From Neobacillus pocheonensis (GTDB taxonomy: Bacteria > Bacillota > Bacilli > Bacillales > Cytobacillaceae): a stretch of 64,000 nt of DNA. The notes beneath the pieces were generated by a model, which was not told the DNA's origin, made no database searches, and was given only the letters and a program-made list of their open reading frames with translations. The translations under genes and the position numbers were made by a program. Positions 1-9,110 of the stretch are shown in pieces. Every line of letters begins with the position of its first letter. The first letter of the stretch is position 1. The stretch spans positions 806,001 through 870,000 of the forward strand of contig JAMQCR010000002.1 of NCBI GenBank assembly GCA_023702235.1. Direction: 5' to 3'.

Positions 1-68
1 ATAAAATTACAATTCCTCTAAAATAAATAAAAAGCGATAAAATAATTTTTAAATTTCTCCAATTTCTT

Positions 69-134
69 TATCATAAAGAGATTTTATGGATGTTAATAAA
101 TAATCGATATTTTTTTTATTTTTTGAATTATGAT
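69..134 (+). promoter_or_regulatory. Conserved promoter module, copy 1 (upstream of MFS carrier)
   Basis: An ATAA (73-76), seven bases, then TTAT (84-87) form a dyad. A T8 tract core (107-120) containing another TTAT follows, then a TATGAT -10 box at 129-134. The same layout with the same distances (ATAA to -10 is 56 bases, T8 core to -10 is 22 bases) recurs at 1.7, 2.1 and 9.0 kb. There is no good -35 box. The ATAA-N7-TTAT dyad plus a TTAT half-site near -24 resembles known CcpC (citrate-sensing LysR family) sites; that link is inference. Confidence 0.7.
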
Positions 135-227
135 AATTTTTATTTAGCAACTTTGATAGACAAGTCAATGACAAAGACAGAAAGGGGAGGAATGAAAAAA
201 ACATGAGACAAAAGGGGAGGAATTGTC

Positions 228-1576
228 ATGTATAAATCGGGACTTAACATAGCAAATCGAATGGATAGGTTACCTATTTCGTCTGTTCACAAGAAAATAA
301 TTATTGCTTTAGCTGTTGCCTACTTTTTTGAATTCGCAGACTTGAATACGTTTTCATACGCTGCACCTGCATTAGTAAAACAATGGCATTTACCTTTAAA
401 TACTATCGCAATTATTAACTCCAGTGCCTTTTTTGGAATGTTTATAGGAGCTACTGCAGGGGGATGGCTTGGAGATAAGGCGGGAAGAAAGAAATCGCTC
501 ATTATTTCGCTTGTACTGTTATCTTTATTCTCTGCTTTGAATGCGCTTTCGTGGGATATTTGGTCGCTTGCAATCTTCCGATTTGTAACAGGGATGGCAT
601 CTTCGTCTTTATTAGTTAATGCAAATACGTATATTATCGAATTCTTTCCAAAAGCTGTTCGCGGTAAATATCAAGGCTGGCTGTTGCGATTGGAATCACG
701 GGTATTCCGATTACTGGTTATGTTTCCACTTGGTTAATACCTATGGCGGATTATGGATGGCGGCTCGTGTTTGTATGGGGGGCACTGGGGATCATTGCGT
801 TATTCGGGATAGTTAAATTGTTTGAATTACCCCGCTGGTATGAAATGAAAGGACAAGTAAGCAAAGCAAAAGAAACCTTGGAACAAATAGAAAAAATTGT
901 GGCAGGTGAAAAAGGGCCCCTTGCTAAACCGGAGCCTGAAGTAATGATTGCTCCAGTTACTACAGGGAGAATGTCAGATATTTTCAAAGGGATTTACCTT
1001 AAACGTACGATTATACTTATTTGCGTTTGGACCCTTCAAACTATAGCCTTTTATGGCTTTGGGTCCTGGGTCCCAACATTATTAGTAAAACAAGGGATTG
1101 GAATTTCCCACTCTTTACTTTACAGTACTTTAATTACTTTAGGTGCTCCATTAGGATCATTAACTGGAGCAATGATCTTAGACCGCTTCGAGAGAAAAAC
1201 AAATATTATTGTCTCTTGTTTCTTCATTGCAATTGCAGTATTTTTATTCGGAGCCACACTAAATCCTGTAATGATTGTTGTATTTGGCTTCCTTATTAAC
1301 TATATCGAAAGAACCTTCTCATCAAATCTTTATACGTATACATCAGAACTTTATGGAACCGAAGTACGTTCCTTCGGACAAGGTTTAACTTACGGCATCG
1401 GAAGAGCATCTAATATAATCGGACCATTCATTATTAGTTTTATTTACACTGGGTACGGATATTTAAATGTATTTCTTCTGATTTCAATTGTGTGGGCTGC
1501 CACAGCAGTAGCAATATTCTTTGGCCACGTACATCTAAGCGAAGTCTGGAAGAAATCAATGGAACCCAGTCGTTAA
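228..1576 (+). pseudogene. MFS transporter, probable tricarboxylate/citrate carrier (frameshifted)
   Basis: This is a major facilitator superfamily membrane carrier of about 450 residues in two reading frames, 228-737 and 743-1576. The first part has TM1 to about TM5 with the MFS loop motif GDKAGRKKS; the second completes the protein. The frame breaks near 677-683, where a reading of W-L-V-A-I-G would need one more G, so a single G has been lost from a GG pair. The start is ATG 228 behind AAAGGGGAGG. It lies ahead of the citrate lyase operon, has the shared promoter module, and has a close but deleted paralogue at 9.1 kb, so uptake of citrate, tricarballylate or aconitate is the likely role. 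Substrate is inference. Confidence 0.75.
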
Positions 1577-1636
1577 ATACCTACTCAGCATCATCCAATC
1601 TCTAATATAAATATTTTACTAATATCACAATTCCAC

Positions 1637-1679
1637 GAAAAGGAGCTAATTAGTTTTTAGCTTCTTTTCTCTTTTTTTC
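1637..1679 (+). terminator. Rho-independent terminator after the MFS gene
   Basis: GAAAAGGAGCTAA pairs with TTTAGCTTCTTTTC around a short loop and is followed by a T-rich run. Confidence 0.75.
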
Positions 1680-1710
1680 CTAGCCGTCCGAATTTGATAG
1701 ATTCCTTATT

Positions 1711-1775
1711 ATCATAAAAATTTTCAATGGACTTTTATAAATTATTGATATTTTTTTTATTACAAAAATTATAAT
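1711..1775 (+). promoter_or_regulatory. Conserved promoter module, copy 2 (upstream of 53-aa ORF)
   Basis: ATAA starts at 1714, the T8 core is 1748-1761 and TATAAT is 1770-1775. Spacings are identical to copies 1, 3 and 4. The right arm of the dyad is degenerate (CAAT instead of TTAT). Confidence 0.7.
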
Positions 1776-1832
1776 ATGCTTATATTAAAGATTTTTATCA
1801 TAAAAGGACCCTATTTCATGGAGGTGATTTTA

Positions 1833-1994
1833 ATGTGGATTATCACTGTTTATTCAAGCGAAAAAGGCATTACAATGTATGAGTTTGATAGCGAGAAGGA
1901 AGCAAGAGAAGCATTACAGGATGTTCAGGGTTTTAAAATTCTTTCAGAGATTATTTATTTAAGTGAACAATCTCCTGCTTTAGTAGCAGTTTAA
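1833..1994 (+). CDS. Small conserved-looking protein of unknown function (53 aa)
   Basis: The ORF encodes a soluble 53-residue protein beginning MWIITVYSSEKGITMYEF, with an acidic helix rich in Glu/Ala (EKEAREALQDVQ) after a predicted beta hairpin. GGAGGTG lies 7 bases before ATG 1833, which decides the start over upstream ATGs. It has its own copy of the shared promoter module and a strong terminator, so it is transcribed as a single gene co-regulated with the citrate genes. I recall similar short proteins in other Bacillus genomes but no function. A role as a regulator or chaperone of citrate metabolism would be guesswork. Confidence 0.7.
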   Translation: MWIITVYSSEKGITMYEFDSEKEAREALQDVQGFKILSEIIYLSEQSPALVAV

Positions 1995-2042
1995 TATTTT
2001 TTGAAAATATATGGCGCCTTCAAACTAATAGTTGCGTAGAAA

Positions 2043-2071
2043 GCTTTAGGGGGAATCCCTAAAGTTTTTTT
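2043..2071 (+). terminator. Rho-independent terminator
   Basis: CTTTAGGG-ggaat-CCCTAAAG is a perfect 8-bp stem followed by seven Ts. It closes the small-protein transcript. Confidence 0.9.
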
Positions 2072-2098
2072 GTCTATTGTAAAGATTAAAAAGTATTT

Positions 2099-2163
2099 AC
2101 CATAAATTTTTTTAATGAACTTATATAAATTTCTAATATTTTTTTTATTACAAAAATTATAAT
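2099..2163 (+). promoter_or_regulatory. Conserved promoter module, copy 3 (upstream of citM-cit operon)
   Basis: ATAA is at 2102-2105, the T8 core at 2136-2149 and TATAAT at 2158-2163, with the same fixed distances as the other copies. It is the only promoter seen ahead of the seven-gene citrate operon. Confidence 0.7.
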
Positions 2164-2264
2164 ATGATCATTTTGTAGCCGGCAGCGGAAAGGCTGTTCT
2201 TGATGCAGGGATGTCAAAAGATAATCAAAATTAATTTACAAAACTTTAGATGGAGGTAAGTATA

Positions 2265-3446
2265 TTGAACCTTAAAGAAAAGTCATTGCAATTGCATAGG
2301 GAATATAACGGAAAATTAGAGATTAAATCAAAAATAGAGTTAAAAAGTAAGGAAGACTTATCTCTCATTTATACTCCAGGAGTAGCAGAAGTTTGCAAAG
2401 AGATTAATAAAGATAGGAATAGTGCCTATGATTATACCATCAAAGGAACAACCGTTGCTATGATCACTAATGGTACGGCTGTTTTAGGCCTGGGAAGTAT
2501 CAGTCCGCTTGCAGGCTTACCCGTATTGGAAGGGAAAGCCTTGCTACTCAAGGAATTTGGTAATGTGAATGCTTTTCCAATTTGTATAGACAGTAATGAT
2601 CCTGATGAAATTGTGAAAACCATCCAAATAATTGCGTCAGGGTTCGGCGGAATCCATCTCGAGGATATTAAAGCACCAGAATGTTTTTATATTGAAAAAC
2701 AATTAAAAGAAACATTGGATATCCCCGTTTACCATGATGACCAACATGGTACAGCAGTTGCTGTATTAGCAGGATTATATAATGCCGTTAAATTTCTTAA
2801 TAAGACTTTAGAAGAACTTAAGATTGTGATAAACGGCGCAGGCGCCTCAGGCATTGCCATTGCCCGAATCCTTTTGGCTGCAGGGGCAGAGCATATCGTA
2901 TTATGTGATATCAACGGAGCTATTGTTGCAGGAGATCCAACGATTAATAATGCCCAAAAGGAAATAGCTAAATTGACTAATCAGGAATTTGAAACAGGCA
3001 ACCTTCAAGACATTATCCAAAATAAAGATGTGTTTATCGGTGTCTCAGTAGAAAATGTTTTAACTAAAGAAATGGTACATACGATGAATCAAAATAATAT
3101 TATTTTTGCACTGGCAAACCCAACTCCAGAGATATTGCCGGATGATGCGAAAGCTGGCGGCGCAAGAATCATTGCAACCGGTCGTTCGGATTTCCCTAAT
3201 CAAATCAATAATTTGTTGGTTTTTCCGGGAATCTTTAAAGGAGCGTTGAAAGTGAGAGCCCAAGATATTACCGATGAAATGAAGTTAGCGGCGGCAAGAG
3301 CAATTGCTGATCTTGTTACCGAAAAAGAACTTAACGAAAACTATATTATACCGGATGCTTTTGATAAGAGAGTGAGCCAGGTTGTCGCTAATGCTGTGAA
3401 AATGGTAGCCGAGTCGACTGGAATTGCGAAGTTAGTTGCAATCTAA
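2265..3446 (+). CDS. citM: Malic-enzyme-family protein, probable oxaloacetate decarboxylase CitM / NAD malic enzyme
   Basis: The 393-aa product is a short-type bacterial malic enzyme. It has the YTPGVAEVC segment, the GLGSISPLAGLPVLEGKA region, the HLEDIKAPECF metal site and a GAGASGIA dinucleotide fold. GGAGG lies just before TTG 2265, so TTG is preferred to the in-frame ATG at 2250 that overlaps the ribosome site. In Lactococcus and relatives a malic-enzyme-family gene, citM, precedes citCDEFXG and decarboxylates the oxaloacetate made by citrate lyase; the identical order here supports that role. Oxidative decarboxylation of malate to pyruvate cannot be excluded. Confidence 0.85.
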   Translation: MNLKEKSLQLHREYNGKLEIKSKIELKSKEDLSLIYTPGVAEVCKEINKDRNSAYDYTIKGTTVAMITNGTAVLGLGSISPLAGLPVLEGKALLLKEFGNVNAFPICIDSNDPDEIVKTIQIIASGFGGIHLEDIKAPECFYIEKQLKETLDIPVYHDDQHGTAVAVLAGLYNAVKFLNKTLEELKIVINGAGASGIAIARILLAAGAEHIVLCDINGAIVAGDPTINNAQKEIAKLTNQEFETGNLQDIIQNKDVFIGVSVENVLTKEMVHTMNQNNIIFALANPTPEILPDDAKAGGARIIATGRSDFPNQINNLLVFPGIFKGALKVRAQDITDEMKLAAARAIADLVTEKELNENYIIPDAFDKRVSQVVANAVKMVAESTGIAKLVAI

Positions 3447-3466
3447 CAAAAAAAGGTGAACATGCA

Positions 3467-4549
3467 ATGTGTTATGTGAAATTGACTGAAAAGATTCTAA
3501 CCCTTAAATCAAACGCAGAAATGAGTCAGCTGAAGGAATTTCTCAAAAAGCAGAATTTATCTCTGGATGCGGATGTTGAATATACAATTGCTATATTTGA
3601 TGGTCAAAATATCGTGGCTACAGGTTCCCTTGGCGGTAGAATTCTAAAATGCATTGCTGTGGATGAGGAATATCAGAACATGGGGCTGTCAGCAAAACTT
3701 GTCACCCATCTTGTCCATGAGGCCTATTCAAGAGGAAACACGCATCTTTTTATCTATACAAAGCCGAAAAACAAGAGCATATTCTCTGACTTGGGGTTTT
3801 ATCCAGTCGCCGAAGTTCCTTCAAAGGTCATTCTAATGGAAAACCGCTCGGCAGGGATTAAAAACTACCTGAAACAAATCATCCAAGAGAAAGAACAAGT
3901 TATCCCTGATAAAAGGGGTAAGAATCGTGCAGGGGCCGTCATAGTAAATTGTAATCCGTTTACTTTAGGGCATCAGTACCTAATCGAGTATGCAGCGTCG
4001 AAATGCGAAGCGCTCCATATTTTTGTTCTCCGGGAGGACAAGTCAAGTTTTCCTTCTGCAGTCAGATACAGGCTTGTAAAAGAAGGAGTTAAACACTTGG
4101 ATAATGTTGTTGTTCATTCTGGAAAGGATTATATCATATCGGATGCAACTTTCCCATCCTACTTTATCAAAGAGTTCCACGATGTGGTCGAGACCCATGC
4201 GATGCTGGACATAGACATATTTGCGAACTATATTGCTCCGGCACTTGGAATTAAAAAAAGATTTGTTGGTGAGGAACCCTGCTGCAAGGTTACATCAACG
4301 TATAACTCGGTCATGCAGGAAATTCTCTCTGCCCGTGAAATAGATGTACAGGTAATTCCAAGGGTGTTGTCAGAAACGCAACCGATTAGTGCTTCCAGAG
4401 TAAGGGATCTAATTCATGCAGGTAAGCTACACGAAGTGAAGAAGCTGGTTCCTGAAACAACCTATCAATTTCTCCTCTCATCTGAGGCTAAGGGAATTAT
4501 CCAGCGTATTCAGGCAAAGCATACAAAGACATTATTGAGAGGTGGATGA
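3467..4549 (+). CDS. citC: [Citrate [pro-3S]-lyase] ligase
   Basis: CitC acetylates the thiol of the prosthetic group of citrate lyase with acetate and ATP, which activates the enzyme. The 360-aa protein has an N-terminal GNAT-like domain (about 1-130) and a nucleotidyltransferase domain with the TxGH signature in NPFTLGHQYL (about 160-170). A C-terminal SASRVRDLI motif is typical of the family. AGGTGA precedes ATG 3467, 20 bases after citM. Length and context fit the family well. Confidence 0.95.
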   Translation: MCYVKLTEKILTLKSNAEMSQLKEFLKKQNLSLDADVEYTIAIFDGQNIVATGSLGGRILKCIAVDEEYQNMGLSAKLVTHLVHEAYSRGNTHLFIYTKPKNKSIFSDLGFYPVAEVPSKVILMENRSAGIKNYLKQIIQEKEQVIPDKRGKNRAGAVIVNCNPFTLGHQYLIEYAASKCEALHIFVLREDKSSFPSAVRYRLVKEGVKHLDNVVVHSGKDYIISDATFPSYFIKEFHDVVETHAMLDIDIFANYIAPALGIKKRFVGEEPCCKVTSTYNSVMQEILSAREIDVQVIPRVLSETQPISASRVRDLIHAGKLHEVKKLVPETTYQFLLSSEAKGIIQRIQAKHTKTLLRGG

Positions 4550-4552
4550 AAA

Positions 4553-4867
4553 ATGTTGATGTTGCCAGAAAGAATAAAAATTTTGAATGTAGGAATTGCA
4601 GGGACGCTTGAGTCAAGCGATATCACCATTCAAATTGAAAAGAGTGAAGGTAAAGGAATTGAACTTGAACTCAAAAGTACTGTCGCAAATCAGTTTGGCA
4701 AACAAATCAAAAAGGTGATTTTAGAGACATTATTAGAGTTAGGGGTAGAGAATGCATTAGTCTTTGCGAATGATAAAGGGGCTTTAGATTGCACCATCCG
4801 GGCTAGAGTAAGGACGGCAGTAAGCAGGGCTGCCCATCATAATTGTTTTCCCTGGGGGGTGAAATAA
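4553..4867 (+). CDS. citD: Citrate lyase gamma subunit (acyl carrier protein)
   Basis: CitD carries the 2'-(5''-triphosphoribosyl)-3'-dephospho-CoA group. The 104-aa sequence has the modification motif GTLESSD; Ser21 corresponds to the modified Ser14 of the E. coli protein. The C-terminal DKGALDCTIRAR block is diagnostic. It starts 4 bases after citC with GAGGTGG upstream and ends exactly where citE begins, so expression is probably coupled. Confidence 0.95.
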   Translation: MLMLPERIKILNVGIAGTLESSDITIQIEKSEGKGIELELKSTVANQFGKQIKKVILETLLELGVENALVFANDKGALDCTIRARVRTAVSRAAHHNCFPWGVK

Positions 4868-5764
4868 GTGGGGCGACTGAGAAGGAGTATGTTGTATGTA
4901 CCAGGAAACAATCCAGGCATGATTAGGGACGCTCATATCTATGGATCGGACGCCATCATGTTTGACTTGGAAGATTCAGTTTGCCTTTATGAAAAAGACG
5001 CGGCGAGACTTTTAGTCTATGAAGCGCTAAGAACTTGTGATTATGGACGAACGGAAGTTGTTGTCCGTGTAAATGGTTTAAATACACCTTATGGCAGAGG
5101 TGATTTTGAAGCTATGGTCAGAGCAAAGCCAGATGCAATCCGGTTGCCTAAAACCGAGACACCAGAAGATGTAGTGGAAGCTGATCAATTAATAACACAG
5201 ATTGAAAAGGAAAATGGTATCGAACTGGGAACCATCAAACTCATGGCGGCTGTTGAAAGCGCTTCGGGGGTCATTAATGCTTATAAAATTGCAACGGCGA
5301 GTTCGCGGCTAATTGGTATTGCGCTTGGAGCTGAGGATTTTGTAACTGACCTAAAAACAACAAGGTCCCCAGATGGGATTGAATTACTCGCTGCAAGGAG
5401 CCAAATCCTCTTTGCGGCACGGGCAGCCGGGATTGATGCTTTGGATACTGTTTTTTCTGATGTGAATGATGAAGAAGGATTTATCCGCGAAGCTAAACTT
5501 ATCAAACAACTAGGGTTTGATGGAAAATCCCTTATTAATCCACGCCAAATTAATATTTTGCATAATATCTTTACGCCAACGGAAGATGAAATTCAGAAAT
5601 CCATTCGGGTTATCGAAGCAGCGAAAGAAGCGGAGAAAAGAGGGTCGGGTGTTATAAGCATGGACGGTAAAATGGTTGACAAGCCGATCATCGAAAGAGC
5701 ATACCGTCTCCTTGAACTGGCTGATGCTGTATATACAGAAAGTATTGAGGAGGTGTGGCAATAA
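4868..5764 (+). CDS. citE: Citrate lyase beta subunit (citryl-CoA lyase)
   Basis: CitE cleaves the citryl thioester to oxaloacetate and the acetyl-carrier. The 298-aa TIM-barrel protein begins RRSMLYVPGNNPGM, has FDLEDSV with acidic metal ligands, and AVESASGVINAYKIA and GAEDFVTDL strands. The start is GTG 4868, immediately after the citD stop codon and behind GGGGGGTG. The stop TAA overlaps the citF start by one base. Confidence 0.95.
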   Translation: MGRLRRSMLYVPGNNPGMIRDAHIYGSDAIMFDLEDSVCLYEKDAARLLVYEALRTCDYGRTEVVVRVNGLNTPYGRGDFEAMVRAKPDAIRLPKTETPEDVVEADQLITQIEKENGIELGTIKLMAAVESASGVINAYKIATASSRLIGIALGAEDFVTDLKTTRSPDGIELLAARSQILFAARAAGIDALDTVFSDVNDEEGFIREAKLIKQLGFDGKSLINPRQINILHNIFTPTEDEIQKSIRVIEAAKEAEKRGSGVISMDGKMVDKPIIERAYRLLELADAVYTESIEEVWQ

Positions 5765-7314
5765 TGTTTAATAGAGTTGGACGAAATATACCGGAAGAGA
5801 TTTTTGGACTCGGAGCATTACCACTGTTTGATTCAAATGAATTGGTGAAAAATACACAGCGTTCTAAAGACCGCCTTAAGAATTCTGATCGAAATAAAAT
5901 CCTTGATTCTATTGAAACAGCGATTCGTAATACAGGCTTAAAAGATGGAATGACGATTTCCTTCCATCATCATTTCCGAAATGGTGATTATATCATTAAT
6001 ATGGTTCTCAATGCCATTTCACGTATGGGAATTAAGGACCTTGTTTTAGCACCAAGCTCTCTTTCCTGCATCCATGCACCATTGATTAATCATATCAAAA
6101 GCGGAGTAATTCGGAGGATTGAGACAAGCGGACTGCGAGGTGAATTAGCTGATGCTATTTCGAACGGCTTGATGGACATACCAATTGTGATCAATTCTCA
6201 TGGCGGCAGAGCCAGGGGGATCGCCTCAGGAGAACTGCGAATTGATGTTGCCTTTTTAGGTGTGCCATCCTGTGACCCTGCCGGCAATGCCAATGGATAT
6301 GCCAGGGATCATTCAGCGGCGTCAGAATGCGGTTCATTGGGATATGCCAAGGTTGATGCCCAACATGCCAAAAAAGTGGTTTTAATCACGGATCATTTAG
6401 TGGAATATCCTAATACACCTTTCGCTATTCCTGAGTCTCAGGTAGATTATATCGTGGTTGTGGATGCAATCGGTGATCCAAAAGGAATTATGTCGGGAGC
6501 AACCCGGTTTACCAAGAATCCGAAAGATTTGCTAATCGCTCAGAATGTAGCCGAAGTTATTGGAGCTTCAGGCTATTTCATAGACGGGTTTTCGCTGCAA
6601 ACAGGGTCAGGAGGAGCTTCCCTGGCGGCAACAAGGTTTTTAAGAGAAAAGATGATTGAGAGAAATATCAAGGCGAGCTTCGCGTTGGGCGGGATTACAG
6701 GTCAGATGGTTGCTCTTCATGAGGAAGGCCTTATTAAAAGATTACTAGATGTACAAGGCTTTGATCTTAAAGCAGATGAATCACTAAAAAATAATCGGTT
6801 TCACCAACAGATTGATGCTGAGTATTATGCAAGTCCGGATAATCCTGGGAGTGCAGTAAATCAATTAGATGTAACAGTATTAAGCGCATTAGAAATCGAT
6901 CTTGATTTTAATGTGAACGTCATTACCGGGTCTGACGGAGTCATCCGCGGCGCCTCAGGCGGACACTGTGATTCAGCTGCAGGTGCAGCCTGCGCAATTA
7001 TTGTCGCTCCACTCATTAGGGGCAGGATGCCAACTATTCTCGACAGGGTGCATACGGTAGTCACCCCAGGCTGCTCAATTGATGTATTGGTTACAGACCA
7101 AGGGATTGCTGTGAATCCTCGTAGGCAGGATTTGTATCATAACCTAAAAAAAGCAAATCTGCCGGTTATGTCCATTGAAGCACTCATGGCAAAAGCTAGC
7201 CAAATAGTCGGAATTCCGGAACCAATCAAGGTAGAAGATAAGATTGTCGGTGTGGTTAAGTATCGGGATGGATCAGTGATTGATGTGATTCACCAGGTAA
7301 AGAAGGATTCTTGA
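5764..7314 (+). CDS. citF: Citrate lyase alpha subunit (citrate:ACP transferase)
   Basis: CitF swaps citrate for acetate on the acyl carrier CitD. The 516-aa sequence is full length for the family, with FHHHFRNGDYIINMV near the N terminus, a glycine-rich QTGSGGASLAATRF segment and the GASGGHCDSAAGA block. AGGAGGTG at 5748-5755 is ideally placed for ATG 5764, so the in-frame GTG at 5755, which lies inside that ribosome site, is rejected. With citD and citE it forms the complete, apparently intact lyase complex. Confidence 0.95.
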   Translation: MFNRVGRNIPEEIFGLGALPLFDSNELVKNTQRSKDRLKNSDRNKILDSIETAIRNTGLKDGMTISFHHHFRNGDYIINMVLNAISRMGIKDLVLAPSSLSCIHAPLINHIKSGVIRRIETSGLRGELADAISNGLMDIPIVINSHGGRARGIASGELRIDVAFLGVPSCDPAGNANGYARDHSAASECGSLGYAKVDAQHAKKVVLITDHLVEYPNTPFAIPESQVDYIVVVDAIGDPKGIMSGATRFTKNPKDLLIAQNVAEVIGASGYFIDGFSLQTGSGGASLAATRFLREKMIERNIKASFALGGITGQMVALHEEGLIKRLLDVQGFDLKADESLKNNRFHQQIDAEYYASPDNPGSAVNQLDVTVLSALEIDLDFNVNVITGSDGVIRGASGGHCDSAAGAACAIIVAPLIRGRMPTILDRVHTVVTPGCSIDVLVTDQGIAVNPRRQDLYHNLKKANLPVMSIEALMAKASQIVGIPEPIKVEDKIVGVVKYRDGSVIDVIHQVKKDS

Positions 7315-7316
7315 AG

Positions 7317-7832
7317 ATGACTGCAACCCAACTAATAACGCTTGAGCAATTATTAGAGGCTCGTGAGTTTAGGGCAGCACATCAGAAGGAATTAATCGAG
7401 AAATACAGAATGCCATTGGTATCATTCACAGTGAATATGCCAGGTGAGAGTAAGAAAACGCCAGACAGTTCCATCATTTTTCGTGAGGGCTGCAATGCAC
7501 TGGTTAAAAAACTCAAGGAGACCGATTGTGGATTGGAGTATTATGATTCCAAAAATCCAGATACTGGATTTGAGGCGTTCTTTGTGGTGAAAACTGATGA
7601 ACGGTCTTTAAAAGCACTTATGCTTAAGATTGAGAATGAGCATCCACTTGGCCGGCTGTTTGATTTAGATGTCATAGGGGTTGATGGAAGGCCTATTTCC
7701 AGAGAAACCTTAGGTAATTCAAAACGTAAATGCCTGCTCTGTGAACAGGATGCCCATATTTGCGCTCGGAACAGGGGACATACAGTAGAAACCCTCATTG
7801 AGAAGATCCATAGTATGGTTGATTCTATATAA
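7317..7832 (+). CDS. citX: Holo-citrate lyase synthase (apo-citrate lyase phosphoribosyl-dephospho-CoA transferase)
   Basis: CitX attaches the prosthetic group to the CitD serine. The 171-aa product contains MPLVSFTVNMPGESK, a DLDVIGVDGRPISR segment and a cysteine-rich tail (CLLCEQDAHICARNRGH) characteristic of CitX. ATG 7317 lies 2 bases after the citF stop with AAGGA upstream; TTG 7311 would overlap the citF stop codon. It is the last gene tightly packed in the cit operon before a hairpin. Confidence 0.93.
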   Translation: MTATQLITLEQLLEAREFRAAHQKELIEKYRMPLVSFTVNMPGESKKTPDSSIIFREGCNALVKKLKETDCGLEYYDSKNPDTGFEAFFVVKTDERSLKALMLKIENEHPLGRLFDLDVIGVDGRPISRETLGNSKRKCLLCEQDAHICARNRGHTVETLIEKIHSMVDSI

Positions 7833-7860
7833 AAATTATATCTTAAGTTAGCTATGAAGG

Positions 7861-7910
7861 CCAAACTCCGATAAGCCCCCAGGAAGATTATGGGGTTTGG
7901 TCATATTTTT
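7861..7910 (+). terminator. Hairpin between citX and citG (possible attenuator)
   Basis: CCAAAC/GTTTGG and inner CCCC/GGGG form a stem at 7861-7900, followed by TCATATTTTT. It may lower transcription into citG. Confidence 0.5.
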
Positions 7911-7963
7911 AATATGTCAGCAAGCTTGAAAGGAGAAAAAGATCAAACATGGAGGAATCCTGG

Positions 7964-8856
7964 ATGCAAACCATTTCGCAAAAAGCGCTGCGTGCTTTAC
8001 TTTATGAGGTTTCCGCTAGCCCCAAACCTGGGCTTGTTGACAGATTCAACAAAGGGGCACATACCGATATGGATTTCTTTACGTTTATAGACAGCAGCTC
8101 TGCACTGAGTAACTATTTCTCTTTCTGTGTTGTTGAAGGCGTAAAGTACTCAGGGAAAAATCCTGAAGAACTGTTTCAAGCCTTAAAGGCCTTGGGATTA
8201 ATGCTGAAAAAGTGATGTTTGAGGCAACGGACGGTGTAAATACTCATAAAGGTCTAATTTTTTCCTTAGGTGTCATTTGTGCGGCAGCTTCTTGCAGTAT
8301 GATGGAAAATGAATCCAAAAATATGGATATCGAGATAATCTGTGAGAAGGTTTCTCTAATGACTAAGGGTTTATGTTTAAGGGAACTAACTTTCTTGAAC
8401 AAGTCCGAAGGTCTTACTTACGGGGAAAAACTTTTTCTGAAATATGGTCTGAGGGGTATACGTGGAGAAGTAGAAAGCGGCTTTGCTACCGTGCGGAATT
8501 ACTCTCTTCCTGTAATAAGGAAATTAAAATCTTTAAAATCCTTTCATATCAACGATATTCTGGTGCAGGTACTCCTTCATTTAATGGCGGTAAACGAGGA
8601 TACCAATATCGTTGCAAGACATGATTTAAAAACTTTGGAATATGTTCAACGTTATGCCCAACAGGTACTGGATTTAGGAGGTATGTTAACACCTCAAGGT
8701 ATGGAGATGGTGTTTGAAATGGACAAGGAATTCTTTGGAAGAAACATCAGTCCGGGAGGGTCAGCAGACCTTCTGGCAGTAACCGTTATGTTGGACCTTC
8801 TGTTAGAGGGATTACCTTTTTCTGGTTCAAGTATCCAGCGAAATTGTGTGGTATAA
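7964..8856 (+). pseudogene. citG: Triphosphoribosyl-dephospho-CoA synthase CitG (frameshifted)
   Basis: CitG makes the prosthetic-group precursor from dephospho-CoA and ATP. The first frame (to about 8210) has the family motif SASPKPGLVDRFNKGAHTDMD. The second frame (8212-8856) has EATDGVNTHKG and ISPGGSADLLA. The two join as L-G-I-N-A-E-K-V-M-F-E-A if one A is restored near 8197, so a single A was lost. ATG 7964 follows GGAGG; an in-frame ATG at 7949 is possible. If the lesion is real, holo-lyase formation needs a CitG made elsewhere. Confidence 0.85.
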
Positions 8857-8997
8857 ATAAAAAAGTACTATATAACTGCCCCGAAAAACATGTACATATC
8901 CTTGTGAATTCTTCAGTCTTCCAAATTTGATTTACACTTAATTTTATTTAAAATTCAAGAATCCTTTTATTTGAAACAAATATAAACTTTTTCTTTC

Positions 8998-9063
8998 TAT
9001 CATAAAAGGTTTTTATGATAGTTAATAAACAATCAATATTTTTTTTATTCTTTGTATTATGAT
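8998..9063 (+). promoter_or_regulatory. Conserved promoter module, copy 4 (upstream of deleted MFS copy)
   Basis: Here the operator is a perfect palindrome: CTATCATAAAA, GGT, TTTTATGATAG at 8998-9022. The T8 core is 9036-9049 and TATGAT 9058-9063, with spacings identical to the other three copies. Confidence 0.75.
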
Positions 9064-9110
9064 AACTTTTAATTATCAATTGATCCAGCGGGCTTAATAT
9101 AGCAAATCGG

